In this document: piece after piece, positions 11,625 through 22,706 of the stretch | How positions within the stretch are numbered: position 1 is the first letter of the stretch | Layout: the number at the start of each line of letters is the position of its first letter | NCBI GenBank assembly: GCA_012800735.1 | Contig: JAAZIU010000013.1 | Location: forward strand, 248,001-312,000 | DNA: 64,000 nucleotides | Direction of reading: 5' to 3' | Source: Clostridiales bacterium | Lineage (GTDB): Bacteria; Bacillota; Clostridia; Oscillospirales; CAG-272 | Notes under the pieces: generated by a model | The model's input: the letters and a program-made list of their open reading frames with translations, nothing else | Told to the model about the DNA's origin: nothing | Database searches by the model: none | Made by a program: the position numbers and the translations under genes

Positions 11625-14600
11625 TCAGTTTTCGTCGCCGTAATCCGAGTTGTCCTCATATGAATCGTCGGTATCATCAGAGGAGTTGTCCTCATAGACT
11701 TCGAGCGGTTCATCGTCAGAGTCGGAACGGCTCTCATCTTCATAATCGTCGGACGCGATATTGTCATCGACAAAACGCTCGTCAACTTCGTCAAATCCAT
11801 CGGGAGCAGATACGGGCGCCGAAGCTTTTGCCCCCATCGCTTCGGCAAGCTCATTTTCGCGGTCGGCATAGTCCGCTTCAGCCGAGTCGTCCTGCGCGCC
11901 GTCGCGCGAAGACTCGATATAATTGGGGATATTTGCCATTTCTTCATCTGCGAGAGATGAAAGGGTGATTTCGTATCCTTCGCGGTCAAGCACCCTTACG
12001 TCAAGCGAGAGCGACTGAAGCTCTTTTACAAGCACCTTGAAAGATTCCGGCACTCCCGGAGTAGGAACGTTCTGACCCTTGACAATAGCTTCGAAGGTCT
12101 TGGTGCGTCCGTTCACGTCGTCGGACTTTACCGTGAGTATCTCCTGAAGAGTGTAAGCCGCGCCGTATGCCTCAAGCGCCCAGACTTCCATCTCTCCGAA
12201 ACGCTGACCGCCGAACTGCGCTTTGCCTCCCAGCGGCTGCTGAGTTACAAGCGAGTAAGGTCCGGTGGAACGGGCGTGAATCTTGTCGTCAACAAGATGG
12301 TGGAGCTTGAGATAATACATTATGCCGACTGTTACCGGGTTGTCGAACGGCTCGCCGGTGCGGCCGTCATACAGAATCTGCTTGCCGTTGGCGGGAATAC
12401 CCGCTTCAAGCATACACTTGGTGATGTCGTGCTCGTTTGCTCCGTCGAATACCGGTGACATTACCTTCCAGCCGAGTTTCTTTGCTGCGTATCCTAAGTG
12501 AACCTCAAGCACCTGACCGATATTCATTCGGGACGGAACGCCCATCGGGTTTAACACAATGTCAAGAGGGGTACCGTCAGCCAGGAACGGCATATCTTCC
12601 TGCGGAAGGATGCGGGAAACAACGCCTTTGTTTCCGTGGCGTCCCGCCATCTTGTCGCCGACGCTTATTTTACGCTTCTGCGCGACATATACTTTTACTT
12701 CTTTGTTGACGCCGGGAGAAAGCTCGTCGCCGTTCTCGCGGCTGAAAACTTTGATGTCGACAACTATGCCGGATTCGCCGTGCGGAAGACGAAGGGAGGT
12801 GTCGCGGACTTCTCTTGCCTTTTCCCCGAAGATTGCGCGTAGCAGACGTTCCTCGGCGGTGAGTTCGGTTTCCCCTTTTGGGGTAACTTTACCGACGAGA
12901 ATATCTCCGGCGCGGACTTCGGTGCCCATGCGGATGATTCCCTCGTGGGAAAGGTCCTTAAGCGCGTCTTCACCGACATTGGGGATTTCGCGGGTAATTT
13001 CCTCCGGTCCGAGTTTGGTGTCTCTGGCTTCGTGGGAATATTCTTCGATATGGATTGATGTATAGATATCGTCCCTGACAAGATTTTCGTTGAGCAGAAC
13101 GGCGTCCTCGAAGTTATAGCCTTCCCATGTCATGAAGCCGATAAGGACGTTCTTTCCGAGCGATATCTCACCCTGGGAAGTGGCAGGACCGTCGGCAATG
13201 ACTTGTCCCGCTTCGACATAATCACCTATAACTACTATGGGGCGCTGATTTATACAGGTTCCCTGATTTGAGCGTTTGAATTTTATTAGATGATATACGG
13301 TCTTTCTGCCTTCATCGTTGCGGATGGTGATATCGTTTGCCGTAACGGATACTACCGTTCCGGCTTCTTTTGCAATTACCACAACGCCCGAATCGAGGGC
13401 GGCTTTATATTCAACGCCGGTACCGACTATCGGTTGTTCGGTAACCATGAGCGGAACCGCCTGCTTTTGCATGTTGGAGCCCATCAGAGCGCGCGAGTTG
13501 TCGTCGTTTTCAAGGAAGGGGATCATCGCTGTCGCAACCGAAACAACCATCTCGGGCGAAACGTCCATATAGTCGACTTCCGTCTTTGCGACCTCAACTA
13601 TATCTCCCTTACGGCGGACGGTTACCCTGTCGTTTACAAAGGTATGTTCCGGAGTGAGCGGCTCGTTTGCCTGAACCAAAATGTAGCGTTCTTCTTCTTC
13701 GGCAGTCAGATAATGGACTTCTTTCGTTACAATGCCGGTTTCTTTGTCAACTCTGCGGTAGGGAGTCATTATAAAGCCGTATTCGTTGACTCGGGCGTAT
13801 GTGGCAAGATATGAGATAAGTCCTATGTTGGGGCCTTCCGGCGTCTCTATCGGACACATACGGCCGTAATGGGTGTAATGAACGTCGCGGACTTCAAACG
13901 AAGCGCGATCGCGGGAAAGACCTCCCGGACCGAGAGCCGAGATACGGCGCTTATGCGTCAGCTCGGCGAGGGGGTTATTCTGGTCCATAAACTGAGACAG
14001 AGGCGAAGAACCGAAAAACTCCCTTATTGAAGTAACAACCGGACGGATATTGATAAGCGACTCCGGAGTGATGGTTTCCGAATCAAGCACCATCATGCGT
14101 TCTCTGACATTCTTATCCATACGGGCAAAGCCTATCCGCATCTGATTCTGGAGCAGTTCTCCGACAGAGCGAAGACGGCGGTTGCCTAAGTGGTCTATGT
14201 CATCGATATTTCCGACGCCGCGGGAAAGGTTTACAAAATAGTTTATTGATGCGAAGATGTCGTCTTTTGTGATATGCTTCGGCATGAGCTCGCTTATGCG
14301 GAGGGCTACCGCCTTTTTGAACTCGCTCATATCGGAGCCGTATCTTTCATAAAGCTCCAGGAGCAACCCGATCTTTACCTTATCCGTTGGCTTGAGACCG
14401 ATATCGGAGAGATCGTCTCCGACGAGGCCGAGAGGATGAGCCATACCGTTGCCGAAAATTTTTACCTCGGAATCGTTATCGGCATAGATCCACGCCTCGT
14501 TGATACCGCAGTCTTCGACTTTTATTGCCATCTCCTCGCTCATGACGGTGTCAGAGTCATACAAAAGCTCGCCGGTATAAGAATTGACAAGCGGGCGGCT

Positions 14601-15497
14601 GATGGTATGACCGGTCAAACGAGCGGAAAGGGAAAGTTTTTTATTGAACTTGAACCGGCCGACGGCAGCAAGGTCATATCTCTTCGGATCGAAGAACATA
14701 TTATTTATAAGCTGCTGAGCTGATTCGACAATCGGCGGTTCTCCCGGACGAATCCGGCTGAAGATTTCCTTCAGCGCTTCGTTCTCGGGAGTTTCATTTT
14801 TCTCGGCGGCTCTCTTTACCATGTCGTCGTTTTCCATGGTAGCGATAAGACGGCTGTCCTCGCCGAAATATTTTATAATCTCTTCGTCGGCGCCGATACC
14901 GAGAGCGCGGATGAGAACGGTTATCGGTATTTTACGGTTTTTGTCAATACGCACCGAAAACTGTTCGTTGGTGTCGGTTTCATATTCAATCCACGCGCCG
15001 CAATAAGGGATAACCTGCGCCGAATATATATGCCGACCGGTCTTATCGATCTCGACCGAATAATAGGCGCCCGGGGAACGAACGATCTGCGAAACGATAA
15101 CGCGCTCGGCGCCGTTGATGATGAAGGTGCCTTTTTTTGTCATAAGCGGAAAATCGCCCATGAAAATATCGCGCTCGATCACTTCGCCCGACTGTTTATT
15201 ATAAAGACGGACTTTTACCCGCAGCGGCGCCGCGTAATTGACATCGCGCTCCTTGCTCTCCTCCTCCGGATACTTCGGATTTTCGGAGTCAAGGTAGTAA
15301 TCGACAAACTCAATGCTGTAATTGCCGCTGTAATCGGTGATCGGCGATACGTCGCGCAGGACCTCTCTCAATCCTTTTTCGAGGAACCATTGATAAGAGC
15401 CTTTCTGAATCTCGACCAGATCGGGCATATCAAAAATTTCGTCGTAACGGGCGAAATTCATCCGAACCGTTTTGCCGAACATGCATGGCTTGATCAT
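11625..15497 (-). CDS. rpoB: DNA-directed RNA polymerase subunit beta, with acidic C-terminal tail
   Basis: [32 protein letters not shown] and [13 protein letters not shown] motifs; 1290 aa. Confidence 0.98.
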   Translation of the reverse strand: MIKPCMFGKTVRMNFARYDEIFDMPDLVEIQKGSYQWFLEKGLREVLRDVSPITDYSGNYSIEFVDYYLDSENPKYPEEESKERDVNYAAPLRVKVRLYNKQSGEVIERDIFMGDFPLMTKKGTFIINGAERVIVSQIVRSPGAYYSVEIDKTGRHIYSAQVIPYCGAWIEYETDTNEQFSVRIDKNRKIPITVLIRALGIGADEEIIKYFGEDSRLIATMENDDMVKRAAEKNETPENEALKEIFSRIRPGEPPIVESAQQLINNMFFDPKRYDLAAVGRFKFNKKLSLSARLTGHTISRPLVNSYTGELLYDSDTVMSEEMAIKVEDCGINEAWIYADNDSEVKIFGNGMAHPLGLVGDDLSDIGLKPTDKVKIGLLLELYERYGSDMSEFKKAVALRISELMPKHITKDDIFASINYFVNLSRGVGNIDDIDHLGNRRLRSVGELLQNQMRIGFARMDKNVRERMMVLDSETITPESLINIRPVVTSIREFFGSSPLSQFMDQNNPLAELTHKRRISALGPGGLSRDRASFEVRDVHYTHYGRMCPIETPEGPNIGLISYLATYARVNEYGFIMTPYRRVDKETGIVTKEVHYLTAEEEERYILVQANEPLTPEHTFVNDRVTVRRKGDIVEVAKTEVDYMDVSPEMVVSVATAMIPFLENDDNSRALMGSNMQKQAVPLMVTEQPIVGTGVEYKAALDSGVVVIAKEAGTVVSVTANDITIRNDEGRKTVYHLIKFKRSNQGTCINQRPIVVIGDYVEAGQVIADGPATSQGEISLGKNVLIGFMTWEGYNFEDAVLLNENLVRDDIYTSIHIEEYSHEARDTKLGPEEITREIPNVGEDALKDLSHEGIIRMGTEVRAGDILVGKVTPKGETELTAEERLLRAIFGEKAREVRDTSLRLPHGESGIVVDIKVFSRENGDELSPGVNKEVKVYVAQKRKISVGDKMAGRHGNKGVVSRILPQEDMPFLADGTPLDIVLNPMGVPSRMNIGQVLEVHLGYAAKKLGWKVMSPVFDGANEHDITKCMLEAGIPANGKQILYDGRTGEPFDNPVTVGIMYYLKLHHLVDDKIHARSTGPYSLVTQQPLGGKAQFGGQRFGEMEVWALEAYGAAYTLQEILTVKSDDVNGRTKTFEAIVKGQNVPTPGVPESFKVLVKELQSLSLDVRVLDREGYEITLSSLADEEMANIPNYIESSRDGAQDDSAEADYADRENELAEAMGAKASAPVSAPDGFDEVDERFVDDNIASDDYEDESRSDSDDEPLEVYEDNSSDDTDDSYEDNSDYGDEN

Positions 15498-15646
15498 TAA
15501 ATAATATCACTCCTCCGCGGTCAATTATCCGGCAAAGCCGAAACACGACCGCAACATTTGAATAAACAGACAGCGTTGATGTATTAAAGAGAATTTAGAA
15601 AAGAAACAGCTTGCGCCGTAAAAAACAGAAATACCCCATAACCGCG

Positions 15647-15666
15647 AAAAACGCCGGTGTCGGCGT
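15647..15666 (-). terminator. Terminator-like hairpin inside the rpoB leader (candidate attenuator)
   Basis: Minus strand ACGCCG-ACAC-CGGCGT followed immediately by TTTT. Confidence 0.45.
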
Positions 15667-15870
15667 CCGAAACGCTCCTTTCTTCCGCCCCCCGGCACGC
15701 TGGTTACGTCCGGCTAAGGAGAAGAAGGTGTGCGGTTTCAGACACGCGGCATAGGCGCGTCTAACAGTTATTTTTTTGAGGTTTTTTATCCGAATTCTGC
15801 TTTATAGCCTTATAAAACAAAGGGTTCACCGGGCGACCGAAAGTGTTCGGAACGCCGCAAATAGTAAATT

Positions 15871-15899
15871 ATTATACCATATTTTCAGCGTAATGTCAA
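15871..15899 (-). promoter_or_regulatory. Sigma-A type promoter for rpoB operon
   Basis: Minus strand TTGACA-17 nt-TATAAT (consensus hexamers). Confidence 0.82.
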
Positions 15900-15973
15900 C
15901 AGAAAAAATAGTCGCAAAACGCCTGTCAGGCGAATTTTACAAAAAATTTAAATGTGAAATTTTTGATATGCGC

Positions 15974-16002
15974 TTGAAAAAAAACATTGGATGTGGTATT
16001 AT
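15974..16002 (+). promoter_or_regulatory. Sigma-A type promoter for rpsT
   Basis: TTGAAA-17 nt-TATTAT, 44 bp upstream of rpsT start. Confidence 0.75.
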
Positions 16003-16045
16003 ATATAGGTGAGACGGAAATAATCAAGGCAGGAGGTGAAACGCA

Positions 16046-16306
16046 TTGCCTAATATAAAATCCTCTAAGAAGCGCGTTAAAATTGCCGCAAAAAAGACTC
16101 TTCAGAATAAAATGAAAAGATCGGCTCTCAAAACCGAGTTGAAGAAGTATGACGCCGCTCTTGAAGCAGGCGACAAGGCAGCTCTTGAAAGCGCATATAA
16201 GTCAGCTGTAAAGCATCTGGATCAGGCCGCTTCAAACGGGATAATCACCCCGCAGGCCGCTGCCCGCAAAAAGAGCAGCATCACCCTTAAGCTCAACAGA
16301 GCGTAA
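16046..16306 (+). CDS. rpsT: 30S ribosomal protein S20 (TTG start)
   Basis: MPNIKSSKKRVKIAAKKTLQNKMKRSALKTELKKY...; AGGAGGTGAA RBS followed by TTG. Confidence 0.95.
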   Translation: MPNIKSSKKRVKIAAKKTLQNKMKRSALKTELKKYDAALEAGDKAALESAYKSAVKHLDQAASNGIITPQAAARKKSSITLKLNRA

Positions 16307-16386
16307 GGACGGTCTTTTCGGATTTATAAGTCTGTTCGGACAAAATAATCCGCTCAGATCAAATATCTGGATACAATTCATATCAT

Positions 16387-16447
16387 AAAAGACGGATTTG
16401 CCGTCTTTTTTGATTTCGGGACGGAGAAAACCCTCCGTCCTTTTTTT
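16387..16447. terminator. Tandem intrinsic terminators between rpsT and the convergent radical SAM gene
   Basis: AAAAGACGG-ATTTG-CCGTCTTTTTT and GGACGGAG-AAAAC-CCTCCGTCCTTTTTTT. Confidence 0.8.
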
Positions 16448-16459
16448 ATATTTTCTTCG

Positions 16460-17098
16460 TTACAGCGGTTCGCGGATTCTCAGCTCTCCTCCGTGGCTCT
16501 CTGCTAGCCGACGGCAGAGTTCTAAGTCTTCGTCGGGGTCGGTTGCGCGAACTACCGAATAAATAACTTTCGGAACGTATTTCGAGACCGCGGCGCCGAA
16601 CTCCAAAAGGTTATGCCAAGCCGCTTCTCCGAATACAGAGCGGCAGACTTTGACATAAGCCTCGGAGGTTGAGGTGTTGAGCGAAATCGAAACAATATCA
16701 AAGCGGCCGTAAAACAGCTTTGCGGCTTCTTCAACCGTAATGCCGTTTATAAGCGAGGCGTTGCCGTTTGTATTTACTCTTATAGGAATATCGCTTATTG
16801 TCTTTACAAATTCCGCCGCTTTTATCATATCGTAAAGCCGATATGTCGGCTCGCCGTAGCCGCAGAAGACCAGCTCTGAGTATTTTGTAAGATCGCGGCT
16901 TTTTATTTCGGCTATAATTTCATCAAGGGACGGCTCGCGCTCAAGCCAAAGGCTGCCCTCTGCGCCGTAAAGACGGTCGCCTACGCTTGATGCGCCAACG
17001 CCGTCTTTTATTACTCGGACGCAGAAGGTACAGGCGTTTGAGCAGCGATTGGTCATATTAATATATAGACCGTCGCCGACTTCATATGTTACAGTCAT
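16460..17098 (-). CDS. TatD-associated radical SAM protein
   Basis: NMTNRCSNACTFCVR (CxxxCxxC-type cluster), next to tatD. Confidence 0.85.
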   Translation of the reverse strand: MTVTYEVGDGLYINMTNRCSNACTFCVRVIKDGVGASSVGDRLYGAEGSLWLEREPSLDEIIAEIKSRDLTKYSELVFCGYGEPTYRLYDMIKAAEFVKTISDIPIRVNTNGNASLINGITVEEAAKLFYGRFDIVSISLNTSTSEAYVKVCRSVFGEAAWHNLLEFGAAVSKYVPKVIYSVVRATDPDEDLELCRRLAESHGGELRIREPL

Positions 17099-17109
17099 AT
17101 TTTTTTGTT

Positions 17110-17895
17110 TTATATTTTGAATAGTTTTTTTGCGTTGCGGGTGGTGATCTCAACTATCCGCTCCGGTGATTGCCCGCGTATTTCGGCAAGCCGTTCAACG
17201 GTATATTTCATCCAGTCGGAGCGGTTGGTCTTCCCTCTGTGCGGCATCGGCGCCATATACGGGCAGTCGGTTTCGATAAGCAACAGATCGTCCGGCACTA
17301 CGGCTGCCGCCGCTGCCGTTTTCTTTGCGTTTTTAAAGGTAACGCTTCCGCCGAAGCTGATATGCCAACCCATGGAGGTGAGCTGACGAGCGGTCTCGGC
17401 GCTGCCAGAGAAGCAATGCATGAGTCCCCGTGAGTTTTTCCTTTGGCTGAGTATCTCAACCATGTCGCCGTGGGACTCGCGGTTGTGAATCTCGACCGGA
17501 AGGTCGTGTTTTTCGGCAAGATCCAGCATCAGTCCGAACCAGCGCTTCTGTATTTCGCGGTCAGGCTCATCCCAGTAGTAGTCAAGTCCTATCTCGCCGA
17601 CGGCGACGACTTTCGGGGAGAGCAGCTGTTCTTCGAGCCGCTCCAACACGGCGTCTTCATCTTCGGGCGGGATATCGCTCTCTCCGGGGTAGATACCGAC
17701 GGCAGCGTACATATTGTCATGCCGGGCGGCAAGGTTCAAAGCCTCCTCGTTTGTCTTGAGGTTTGTGCCGTTTTCGATAAGGATAATCCCGGATTTTGCG
17801 AGGCGTTTTATCAGCGAATCCCGCGAATCGGCGCCTTCTTCGTCGGAATAGCTGTCGAAGCGGCTGTCGTGATAGTGGCAGTGGACGTCGATCAT
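17110..17895 (-). CDS. tatD: TatD family metal-dependent hydrolase
   Basis: MIDVHCHYHDSRFD..., GEIGLDYYW, EIHNRESH, LIETDCPYMAP; start set at MIDVH. Confidence 0.92.
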   Translation of the reverse strand: MIDVHCHYHDSRFDSYSDEEGADSRDSLIKRLAKSGIILIENGTNLKTNEEALNLAARHDNMYAAVGIYPGESDIPPEDEDAVLERLEEQLLSPKVVAVGEIGLDYYWDEPDREIQKRWFGLMLDLAEKHDLPVEIHNRESHGDMVEILSQRKNSRGLMHCFSGSAETARQLTSMGWHISFGGSVTFKNAKKTAAAAAVVPDDLLLIETDCPYMAPMPHRGKTNRSDWMKYTVERLAEIRGQSPERIVEITTRNAKKLFKI

Positions 17896-17899
17896 CGAA

Positions 17900-19858
17900 T
17901 TATCTGACGCGCTGCCCCAGCGGGGTTTCCGAGTCAAGGAAGACGACTTTTACTTCGTCTTCGCCGGACGCAAGAATCATGCCGTTGCTTTCGACGCCGC
18001 AGATAACCGCCGGCTCAAGGTTCGCGACCATGACGATTTTTTTGCCTATAAGATCTTCCGGCTTATACCACGGAGCTATTCCGGAAACGACCGTCCGCTG
18101 CTCATAGCCCAGATCAAGGGTCAATTTAAGCAGTTTTTTTGCCTTTTTGACCGGCTCGCACGCGGCTACCTGCGCCGTACGCAGTTCTGTCTTCATAAAA
18201 TCGTCGTAGCTTATTTTTGCAAGTCCCGCCTGCGCCAGCCGCTCGGCTTCGGCGGCTTCTTTCGTTTTCATCTCGGCTTGCCGCTTCGCTTCAAGCTCAG
18301 CCATCAGCTTCTCGCCGTCGATGCGCATGAACAGAGTCTCCGATTCGCCGTTGATGACTCCGGGGGCAAGACCGCCGAAGCTGTCCAGCGTCGAATAATC
18401 CTGATTTTCAGAGGAAATACCGAGCTGAGCGAAAATCTTCTCCGCCGTCTGCGGCATCGCGGGAGTGATAAGGATAGCGGCAAATCGGATGACTTCAAGC
18501 AGATTATACATGACGGTTCCGAGACGGACGTTGTTTGCCGGGTCTTTCGCAAGTATCCAAGGGGTGTTGAGGTCGATGTATTTGTTTGCGACGGAAAGCA
18601 TATCAATAATGGCGTCGCAGGCGTCGGCAATTCTGTAATCGTCCATAAGAGCGCGATATTTTGTCACCGTTTCGACTGCCGTCTGCTTTAAAGTTTCGTC
18701 TGTCGGGTCGGATGTATCTTCCGGCTGCTGAACAACTGCACCGAAGTATTTTTTATTCATCGCGATGGTGCGGGAGACAAGGTTGCCTAAAATATTTGCG
18801 AGGTCGGTATTGTATCTTAAGATTACGCTTTCGTATGTAATGGAGCCGTCGGTGCCGTAGGGCATTTCGGACAGCGCGTACCACCGCACGCCGTCAACGC
18901 CGAACACCTCCGCCAGCTCGTCGGCGTAAATGATATTGCCGCGGGATTTTGACATCTTATCCTGACCGAAGAGGAACCAAGGGTGGCCGAATATCTTCTT
19001 CGGCAGCGGCAGATCAAGCGCCATAAGGACTATCGGCCAGTAAATCGTATGGAATCTGACTATATCTTTGCCGATGACATGGCAGTCGCAGGGCCAGTAT
19101 TTTTTGAACAGCTCCGGCTGCTCCTCGTTATACGGATCATAGCCGAGACCGGTGATGTAGTTGGAAAGCGCGTCAATCCAGACATAGATGACGTGCTTTG
19201 TATCAAACGGAACCGGTACGCCCCAGTCGAAGGAAGAGCGGGTCACGCAGAGATCGTGGAGACCGGGGAGGAGGAAGTTGTTCAGCATCTCCTTCTCGCG
19301 GCTCTCCGGCTGAATGAAGCCGGGATTATCCCTTATATGCTGTATAAGCCGCGGCGCGTATTTGCTCATTTTAAAGAAATAAGCTTCTTCGTTTGCGCGG
19401 GTCACCTCGCGGCCGCAGTCGGGGCATTTGCCGTCAATTAATTGAGAGTCGGTGTAAAAAGATTCGTCGGGAGTGCAGTACCAGCCTTCATAGACGCTTT
19501 TGTAGATGTCGCCCTGTTCATACAGCTTTTTGAAGATGCCCTGAACCGATTTTATATGATATTCATCTGTCGTCCTTATGAAGTAGTCATAGCTTGTGTT
19601 CATCTTGTCCCAGACTTCGCGGAGCTTGCCGGTAATGTTGTCGGCATACTCTTTCGGAGTTACGCCTGCATTGGCGGCGGCGTCTTCGATCTTCTTTCCG
19701 TGCTCGTCGGTGCCGGTCATGAAGAAAACGTCATAGCCGCAGAGCCGTTTGTAACGGGCGACGGCGTCTGCCATGATGACTTCATATGTGTTCCCGAAAT
19801 GCGGCTTTGACGAAGCGTAGGGTATCGCCGTAGTTATATAAAATTTAGGTTTTTCCAT
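17900..19858 (-). CDS. metG: Methionyl-tRNA synthetase
   Basis: MEKPKFYITTAIPYASSKPHFGN, KMSKSRGN, C-terminal tRNA-binding domain. Confidence 0.97.
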   Translation of the reverse strand: MEKPKFYITTAIPYASSKPHFGNTYEVIMADAVARYKRLCGYDVFFMTGTDEHGKKIEDAAANAGVTPKEYADNITGKLREVWDKMNTSYDYFIRTTDEYHIKSVQGIFKKLYEQGDIYKSVYEGWYCTPDESFYTDSQLIDGKCPDCGREVTRANEEAYFFKMSKYAPRLIQHIRDNPGFIQPESREKEMLNNFLLPGLHDLCVTRSSFDWGVPVPFDTKHVIYVWIDALSNYITGLGYDPYNEEQPELFKKYWPCDCHVIGKDIVRFHTIYWPIVLMALDLPLPKKIFGHPWFLFGQDKMSKSRGNIIYADELAEVFGVDGVRWYALSEMPYGTDGSITYESVILRYNTDLANILGNLVSRTIAMNKKYFGAVVQQPEDTSDPTDETLKQTAVETVTKYRALMDDYRIADACDAIIDMLSVANKYIDLNTPWILAKDPANNVRLGTVMYNLLEVIRFAAILITPAMPQTAEKIFAQLGISSENQDYSTLDSFGGLAPGVINGESETLFMRIDGEKLMAELEAKRQAEMKTKEAAEAERLAQAGLAKISYDDFMKTELRTAQVAACEPVKKAKKLLKLTLDLGYEQRTVVSGIAPWYKPEDLIGKKIVMVANLEPAVICGVESNGMILASGEDEVKVVFLDSETPLGQRVR

Positions 19859-19878
19859 TACAGTCTCCTGTTTTTAAG

Positions 19879-20754
19879 TTAAAGCCCGAGATCAAAAAGG
19901 ATGTTCTTGCCGGTAAGATTGTATTCATATCCTGCTCTTGCCGTCATAAACAACGGCAGGGACCACGCCGCGGAAATGCCGCAGCTGACGAATGTAAGCA
20001 ACGCCCATCCGGTAAAACTTATAGTAAGCCGGAAAGACGCGCGGGCGTTGCCTTGCATCAGTTTGTACGACATTCGTATCGCGGCAAAAGGATCGATTTT
20101 TCTTTCGAGCAGCAGTCGCGGAACAAGGGATATACGGGACAACAGCCGGCATAGCAGAACGGCGCAGCAGATTCCGCCGCCGTTGATCAAAATGACAAAG
20201 ATTACGTCAAACGGACGCGGACTTGCCCAGCCGACATGCCTTCCTAAATAATAAGCAGTCGGAATAAGCGCCGGCGGCAGGCAGTAGATAACCGCCGAGG
20301 AAAGCGACGAAACCAACGCCCGCAGATATCTTTTCGGTCGGTATACGCTGAAAATAATCAGCGGAGAAGGGTTCTCCATCGCTTCGATGTTATGTAACCG
20401 GCGGTATTCGTGTCTCATTCGCAGCCTGTCGGCAAGAAGATACGCGCCTGCCCAGCCCGGCAGAGCCAAAAGAGCAAAGGAAAGGGCGCAGACAGCCGTT
20501 TTGACTGCGGTAAAGAGAGGTCCCGGCAGAATAGGATCAAAGCCGAGAACCGACGCGGCAACTTCAAAGGCAAGGGCGGGCAGCTTTACAGCCGCAACCG
20601 ACAAGGCGCCAACTAAAATTACCGCTGTCAGAAGCGAAAACCACGCCGAGCCTAAAACCCGTCCCGAATTGAGAACCGCCGCAGCGTAGAGACGGCTGCG
20701 CTTTGTTTCGGATATTGGTTTAAAGATATAGCTGCTTTGAGTTACTTGAGTCAT
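19879..20754 (-). CDS. Multi-pass membrane protein, DUF975-like (function unknown)
   Basis: 291 aa, several hydrophobic segments, IRMSYKLMQGNARASFRL.. pattern. Confidence 0.6.
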   Translation of the reverse strand: MTQVTQSSYIFKPISETKRSRLYAAAVLNSGRVLGSAWFSLLTAVILVGALSVAAVKLPALAFEVAASVLGFDPILPGPLFTAVKTAVCALSFALLALPGWAGAYLLADRLRMRHEYRRLHNIEAMENPSPLIIFSVYRPKRYLRALVSSLSSAVIYCLPPALIPTAYYLGRHVGWASPRPFDVIFVILINGGGICCAVLLCRLLSRISLVPRLLLERKIDPFAAIRMSYKLMQGNARASFRLTISFTGWALLTFVSCGISAAWSLPLFMTARAGYEYNLTGKNILFDLGL

Positions 20755-21911
20755 TTAATTTTATATCCGGCAGCGTAAACCCCTTTAATAGTCCGCCGGT
20801 CTTCGCTTAAAATAACGATATCGGCGCGCTTTCCGGCGGTAAGGGAGCCGGTGTGTCCGTATATCCCGGTCATAACGGCGGGATTTTTTGTCGCGTATGG
20901 GATCGCTTCTTCAAGGCTGATGCCACAGAATTCCATGAAGCGGAAGACGCCGTCAAGAAGGTTAAGAGTTGAGCCGGATATCGTGCCGTCCTCTTCGCGC
21001 GCAAGTCCGTCTTTAACATAAACCGGAAGTCCGGCGATCGAGTATACGCCGTCGGAACAGCCGGTAGCCATCATCGAGTCGGTGATAAGGCAGAGGTGAT
21101 CTTTATCCTTCGCAAGATAAATGAGGCGAACTATGGCGGGATTTAAGTGGAATCCGTCCGGAATTACTTCGCAGTATGCGTCGTCGCAGGTAAGCGCCGC
21201 GCCGACGGTACCCGGTTCGCGGTGATGCAGACCGCGCATGGCATTGAAGGTGTGCGTAAAGCTGTTGACGCCCCAGGAAAGCGCTTCGAGCGCCTGCTCA
21301 TAGGTGGTGTTTGAGTGGCCTATCGAGACGGAATAGCCGTGTTTTACCGCAAGGCGAACAAACTCTTCTCCGCCGGGCAGCTCGGGCGCAACGGTGATTC
21401 TCTTGGCGATATCTCCGATGGCTTCGGTAAGTCCTTCAAGTTCTTCGTTATCCGGCATGGCGAGCAGCTCGGGAGCGTGCGCTCCGCGTTTTTCAAGGCT
21501 GAGATATCTGCCTTCGATATGAACACCGTCGATGTTCGCGCCGACGCCGCGGGTCTTCTTTGCCGCAGCAGCGGCGTTTTTTGTCGCTTCAAGCATTTCG
21601 GGATAAGGCGCGGAAGCGGGGGTAGCAAAGATGGTAGTCGTTCCGGCTTCGGCGTATGACTTTGCCATCGCAAGTCCCTGTTCCTCTGTCGCATGGGTGA
21701 AGTCGGCGTTTGCGCGGCCGTGCGTATGGACATCGACCATTCCCGGAATAATATATTTTCCCGAAGCATCGATTACTTCGACGCCGCAATCACAGCAGCA
21801 GATTTCGTCAATCGCCTCGATGACGCCGTCGCTTATCCGGATATTTCCTTTGAAAAACCGGCGAGCCGGGGTATTATAGACATAACCGTTTTTAATGATA
21901 AGTTCGGACAT
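20751..21911 (-). CDS. nagA: N-acetylglucosamine-6-phosphate deacetylase
   Basis: PGMVDVHTHGRANADF, HIEGRYLS, THTFNAMRGLHHREPG, LITDSMMATG. Confidence 0.93.
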   Translation of the reverse strand: MSELIIKNGYVYNTPARRFFKGNIRISDGVIEAIDEICCCDCGVEVIDASGKYIIPGMVDVHTHGRANADFTHATEEQGLAMAKSYAEAGTTTIFATPASAPYPEMLEATKNAAAAAKKTRGVGANIDGVHIEGRYLSLEKRGAHAPELLAMPDNEELEGLTEAIGDIAKRITVAPELPGGEEFVRLAVKHGYSVSIGHSNTTYEQALEALSWGVNSFTHTFNAMRGLHHREPGTVGAALTCDDAYCEVIPDGFHLNPAIVRLIYLAKDKDHLCLITDSMMATGCSDGVYSIAGLPVYVKDGLAREEDGTISGSTLNLLDGVFRFMEFCGISLEEAIPYATKNPAVMTGIYGHTGSLTAGKRADIVILSEDRRTIKGVYAAGYKIK

Positions 21912-21934
21912 ATGATTTCCCTCCTGAATGGTTT

Positions 21935-22696
21935 TTATTTAAGCAGGCGGCTTACGAGATCGGCAATGCAGCCGTCACGGCAGTCGCAAAGTTCGATATC
22001 GGATATTTTCTTAATAGATTCAATAGCATTTGAAGGACAGCAGGCAACGTCGGCCGCTTCCAGCATTTCAAGGTCGTTTTCATAGTCTCCGACGCAGTAA
22101 GCGATGCAGTCATGGCCTAAGTTTTCTTTTATCCATTCCTTAAGCCTCGGAATCATCGCCCCCTTGCCGGCGAGACTGTTCTGCCATTCAAACAGTCTCT
22201 CGCTCGATTTCATAAAACGGAACAACGAATTGTATTCCGATTCAAGAAAGCTCCGAATTTCAAGCAGAATTTCCGGATCGTCTATGACTACCACTTTATG
22301 CCAGGGGCGGTCGGTATCAATTTCCGTATCCGGAATTTCGCGAGTCCAGGTTATTCCGTCGTCGTTTGTGAAGCGGATATTGACGGTCGGCCAGCGGTTT
22401 TCGATCTGACGGACAATTCCGAGATTGGATTTGCCGTCAAGATAATTCGGATAAAGTTTTTCTTTGCCGTCCGGCCATGAGAGATACGCGCCGTTTGAAA
22501 ATATCCCCGGAACGTTCATCAGCTTCTCATAGCCGGGAACCATTTCGCCTAAAGTGTCGGTAAAACGTCCCGTCGCAAAGGTAAAATAGTTTCCTGCGTC
22601 GCAAAAGCGTTTGACCGCCTCGACATTTGCGTGAATCAGATTTTCGTCGTAATCGATAAAAGTGCCATCAACATCCGACACGATAAGTTTCTTCAT
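21935..22696 (-). CDS. HAD family (Cof-type) hydrolase
   Basis: VSDVDGTFIDYDENL, FATGRF, CVGDYENDLEML. Confidence 0.9.
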   Translation of the reverse strand: MKKLIVSDVDGTFIDYDENLIHANVEAVKRFCDAGNYFTFATGRFTDTLGEMVPGYEKLMNVPGIFSNGAYLSWPDGKEKLYPNYLDGKSNLGIVRQIENRWPTVNIRFTNDDGITWTREIPDTEIDTDRPWHKVVVIDDPEILLEIRSFLESEYNSLFRFMKSSERLFEWQNSLAGKGAMIPRLKEWIKENLGHDCIAYCVGDYENDLEMLEAADVACCPSNAIESIKKISDIELCDCRDGCIADLVSRLLK

Positions 22697-22706
22697 AAGT
22701 ATAATC

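Noticed and set aside
11522-11989. Arg/His/Pro-rich and Met/Arg-rich ORFs at the rpoB 3' end
   Set aside because: Alternative-frame readings of the acidic rpoB tail and the rpoC start; composition is an artefact.
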